From Limonium bicolor (lineage: Eukaryota > Streptophyta > Magnoliopsida > Caryophyllales > Plumbaginaceae), in the NCBI GenBank assembly GCA_023374045.1, contig CM041777.1, forward strand, positions 88,096,300-88,160,299: 64,000 bases of DNA, in the 5' to 3' direction. Below, piece by piece: positions 61,481 through 64,000 of the stretch. The notes beneath the pieces were generated by a model. That model saw only the letters and a program-made list of their open reading frames with translations, ran no database searches and was not told where the DNA came from. The position numbers and the translations under genes were made by a program. Positions within the stretch are counted from its first letter, which is position 1, and every line of letters begins with the position of its first letter.

Positions 61481-63448
61481 CTTCTGTTCTTCTCTTTTTT
61501 TTTTTGACTTTGCCATTATACTTACTCAGTTAATGACTACTAGATGTTTTAGATCCTCAATACATCAGAACCATAAGGACAGTGCTTCTGAGAGAAAAGT
61601 TCCCCCCCGAAACTGAACTTTACAAGCATAGAATGAACTGCTGCATTTTCTTTCTTACTGTCTTCTTTTTCACCATTCATTTTTTTTTGTTGCTAACTTT
61701 CATCTAGTCTATCAGGTGGGTATACCAACTTAACCAACGCACCAGTTCTCAGTCGGGAGCATTTATAAATTGTGTTTGCATTAGCCACTCAAACAGGACC
61801 TACACAACCTGTCACACTAATGAAGTTCTCCTTTACTGAAATGGGAAGTTTCAGAAACCAATCCTATCGATATGTTCTCTTTGTTTGCTGACAGATTTGT
61901 TTCACTCTTTTCTTTGTAATGTAGCCAGGACCTAGCTAGGGGCATTAATGCTCTACCAGTTTCATCATTGAATCAGTAGGTTTGAGATATCAGTGCTGGA
62001 GCTTGGTTATACAGAAAACAAAATCCTAGAGAACTATACAACCGAAGCAACAGTTTAGTGGAGCTTACCAGGGAAAGCTTAGTGGCTTTTATCTTGTTGG
62101 TCTAGGCACGATACCAGGCCCTTGCACTTGGATTATTTAGCACGGCTGAGGCAACCAAGTTAAGCTTGGTAAGACAGAGATAAGGAAGGAACCGAGGTAA
62201 GCAAAAACAGGTTGGAGAAGTTTTACCTTGGGTTAGAATTCAGCTCGGTGGTTACAGTTTATGGAGGGATTTCCTTGGGCAGAAAAAACACAAGTCTCGA
62301 GCTTCCCAGTGCTCAACTCCTATCTAGCATGTACTGCTCTTGCGTGAGACAGGAAACAGTCAGGGGTACTGGTGCATGGGTTTTTTTTTTAGACAAAACC
62401 AAACAGAGAGCAGTAAAGAGTTTGTTGCAGCCTCTTACCTTGTTAGTTCTATGAGCTTCATGATTCAGTTTCCCCAAGGCTTGGGCACAAGCTTGAACAG
62501 ACAGACAGGAGAAGGTGGGAGACTTGGTTTACTGACGAAACAAGAGTGAAAACAAGAGTAAAGTGTCAATCTTTCTCTTCGAACTGAGACAGACAACAGA
62601 TAGAAGGGATTCAAGGGTGCCATGGAAAACTGGTGTTCATCTCCACGCATGAACAACAACCGAAAGAAGCTTACCTGAATGCTTTGTTGGCACGGCATGC
62701 AAAGAAGGAAAGAATAGCCGGGCAAGATATTAAGCAGAGGGCAATGCATCAGAAGTGGGGGTCATGGGCTCTAACTTCCTAGGAGGTATGGGCGTAACAA
62801 GAGAATCAAAGGGGGCTGTCTCCTTGTCTGTTTGCCTAACACAGATCGACATAGAAGCATAGTTCAGTAGACTTGGGAGTTGCTGTTACAGAGATAGTGA
62901 GGGAATCTGTGGTGCGTGGGTGTTTGAGCAACACAGATTTTAATGCTCCTGTAATGTGTTTGAGCGGTTCATCAGAAATAGAGTCCACTCCCTTCTGTTT
63001 CAGGTTGTCGGGTAGAGCAAAATGTCACGGTTAGTTACTTTTTTTTTTTTTTCTTTTCTGTTATGCCCACATTAATCGATGATACCAGGAATAGTTTAGA
63101 GGTCATGGATTAGGGACTGGCGTGAGAGGGATTTCTACAGAATGAATGTCGTCGTTATTGTTCTCCTTGCTTCACGCAAACATCCGAGACTTGGGGCTGA
63201 GAGGGGTGAGTTTCAGGAAGAAATCTGTCCGAATTGTCCCAATTTACAAGGCTAGTATGGGCGATTGAATAAACAAATTCTTCCCATTACAGAGTTTGGA
63301 TTCCTCTGATCACACGTTTTTTTTTGTTCGAATCTGTTCTTCTGCGTGGAAGAGGAAGGAGACGATGAGTTTACTTTTTTTTTTTCTTTCTGTATTTACT
63401 TCATTTATTGGTATTAGTTTCAGTTCGTGTGCACTAGTTGCTGAAATT

Positions 63449-63540
63449 GAGCGCAGCTCACCTGGTTAAGCACTCAGAACAAGTACAAGAGGTCTCGGGT
63501 TCGAGCCTCACCGGGAGCGTCTTTGCTCCCCCTTTTTTTT
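63449..63540 (+). repeat. tRNA-like (SINE head-like) sequence in the solo LTR
   Basis: GCGCAGCTCACCTGGTTAAGC resembles a Pol III A box, and GGTTCGAGCCT at 63498-63508 is a near-consensus B box. A T run follows at 63533-63540. Spacing between boxes is about 45 bases. The rest does not fold as a normal tRNA by eye, and no anticodon arm is convincing, so I call it tRNA-derived rather than a tRNA gene. Confidence 0.5.
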
Positions 63541-63822
63541 CCTTTCTTTTTATTTGAATAAGTTATATATGTTTACTTATATATATGACTATGTATTATT
63601 TCGTGTTGTTATTATTATTATTATTTCGTTACGAGGTTACGTGACGATATCGTTACTTATTCACGACGTCTTAATTTCGTAACGTAATGTTACGCATATG
63701 TTCTTTCGTGTTCGTACATATATGTATATATGTGTACTAGATTTAATTGTTCATACGTTATTTTATGTCCATACTATAAAACGTGTTATGATTTTATACG
63801 TTTAATATTTAGGGGTATTTCA

Positions 63823-64000
63823 ACAGGATAATTTAGGAATTAGACACAGTAGAGTAGAATTAGAATCTCTATCTATAGCTGAAGTTTCAAATGCTTTTCT
63901 AACAAGGTCATAAACAGAATTCTTAATCAACTGCCAATGATACTTGTAGAACCACACCTGGAAGCCATCCTGACCAGGAGCTTTAAAATTATCCATATAC
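63823..64000 (-). pseudogene. LINE ORF2 upstream part (continues beyond window)
   Basis: On the minus strand this encodes the start of the RT region, including KAPGQDGFQVWFYKYHW (about 63985-63935) and LIPKL near 63840, the block that precedes the FRPI motif at 57485. It is split from the rest of the RT by the solo LTR. The window ends within the gene. Confidence 0.9.

Larger units (their letters stand above)
57507..63822 (-). mobile_element. Solo LTR (6316 bp) with 5-bp target duplication, inside LINE RT
   Basis: Ends on the plus strand are TGTAACACCCCC and GGGGTATTTCA, the same termini as the A, B and C LTRs in reverse. ACAGG occurs directly on both sides (57502-57506 and 63823-63827). There is no second LTR, PBS or pol inside, so it is a single LTR left by recombination, or an unusual non-autonomous unit. 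The block near 57920-57950 resembles the GCCCGCATGCTACCGGGCCAC block in B. Several direct repeats lie at 58030-59080. From 60000 to 63000 it is rich in CAGAAACTG-like words. No gene is supported; frames near 62212-62749 are not conserved. Confidence 0.85.

Noticed and set aside
62212..62749. Open frames near the right end of the solo LTR
   Set aside because: Both strands are open by chance; no domain and no conserved start.
63449..63540. Functional tRNA gene
   Set aside because: Box-like motifs are present, but no full cloverleaf with an anticodon arm is visible.

Overview
This window is nuclear DNA of a flowering plant and consists almost entirely of nested transposable elements. No intact host gene, rRNA, CRISPR array or prokaryotic feature is visible. 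The evidence is a Ty3/gypsy chromovirus, very long LTRs primed by initiator tRNA-Met, a CACTA transposon, a Mutator-like element, and an L1-type LINE with an RNase H tail. The species cannot be told from the sequence.

Layout. 1-2114 is the 3' part of an LTR of a family called B here. 2115-3160 is an AT-rich flank (C), and 3161-4282 is an unassigned fragment with tandem repeats. 4283-18158 is element A, a Tekay/Del-like chromovirus with two LTRs of about 3.8 kb, a PBS, gag, PR, RT, RNase H, IN and chromodomain; an AlkB-family (2OG-Fe(II) dioxygenase) region lies between gag and protease. 18159-22997 is the B internal region and 22998-27469 its 3' LTR. 27470-32895 is C, an LTR on the minus strand interrupted by a MULE at 27535-29569. 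32896-34660 is C internal sequence. 34661 to about 54913 is a second B element on the minus strand, without recognisable gag-pol and interrupted by a CACTA element at 42541-49601. From 54914 a minus-strand LINE interrupts the B 5' LTR, and a 6.3 kb solo LTR (57507-63822) interrupts the LINE. The window ends inside the LINE.

Nesting. Three insertions have readable target duplications: MULE TATTATTTC, CACTA GAG, solo LTR ACAGG. The MULE and the CACTA also have matching uninterrupted sites elsewhere in the window (about 2165-2185 and about 19590). The inferred order is C first, then B copies into C; A into plus-strand B, CACTA and LINE into minus-strand B, MULE into C, and last the solo LTR into the LINE. 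Element A has different flanks on its two sides and no target duplication, so its left side has been rearranged or misassembled.

Most notable. The AlkB-like region in element A matches the plant ALKBH1-like family in several conserved blocks, including the HxD iron-binding motif. It sits between gag and protease, and T-rich, splice-site-like sequence borders it. A retroelement carrying its own nucleic-acid demethylase domain is the best candidate here for a novel system. Coding frames in A carry many single-base breaks although its two LTRs are nearly identical, so either recent decay or uncorrected sequencing indels may be responsible.
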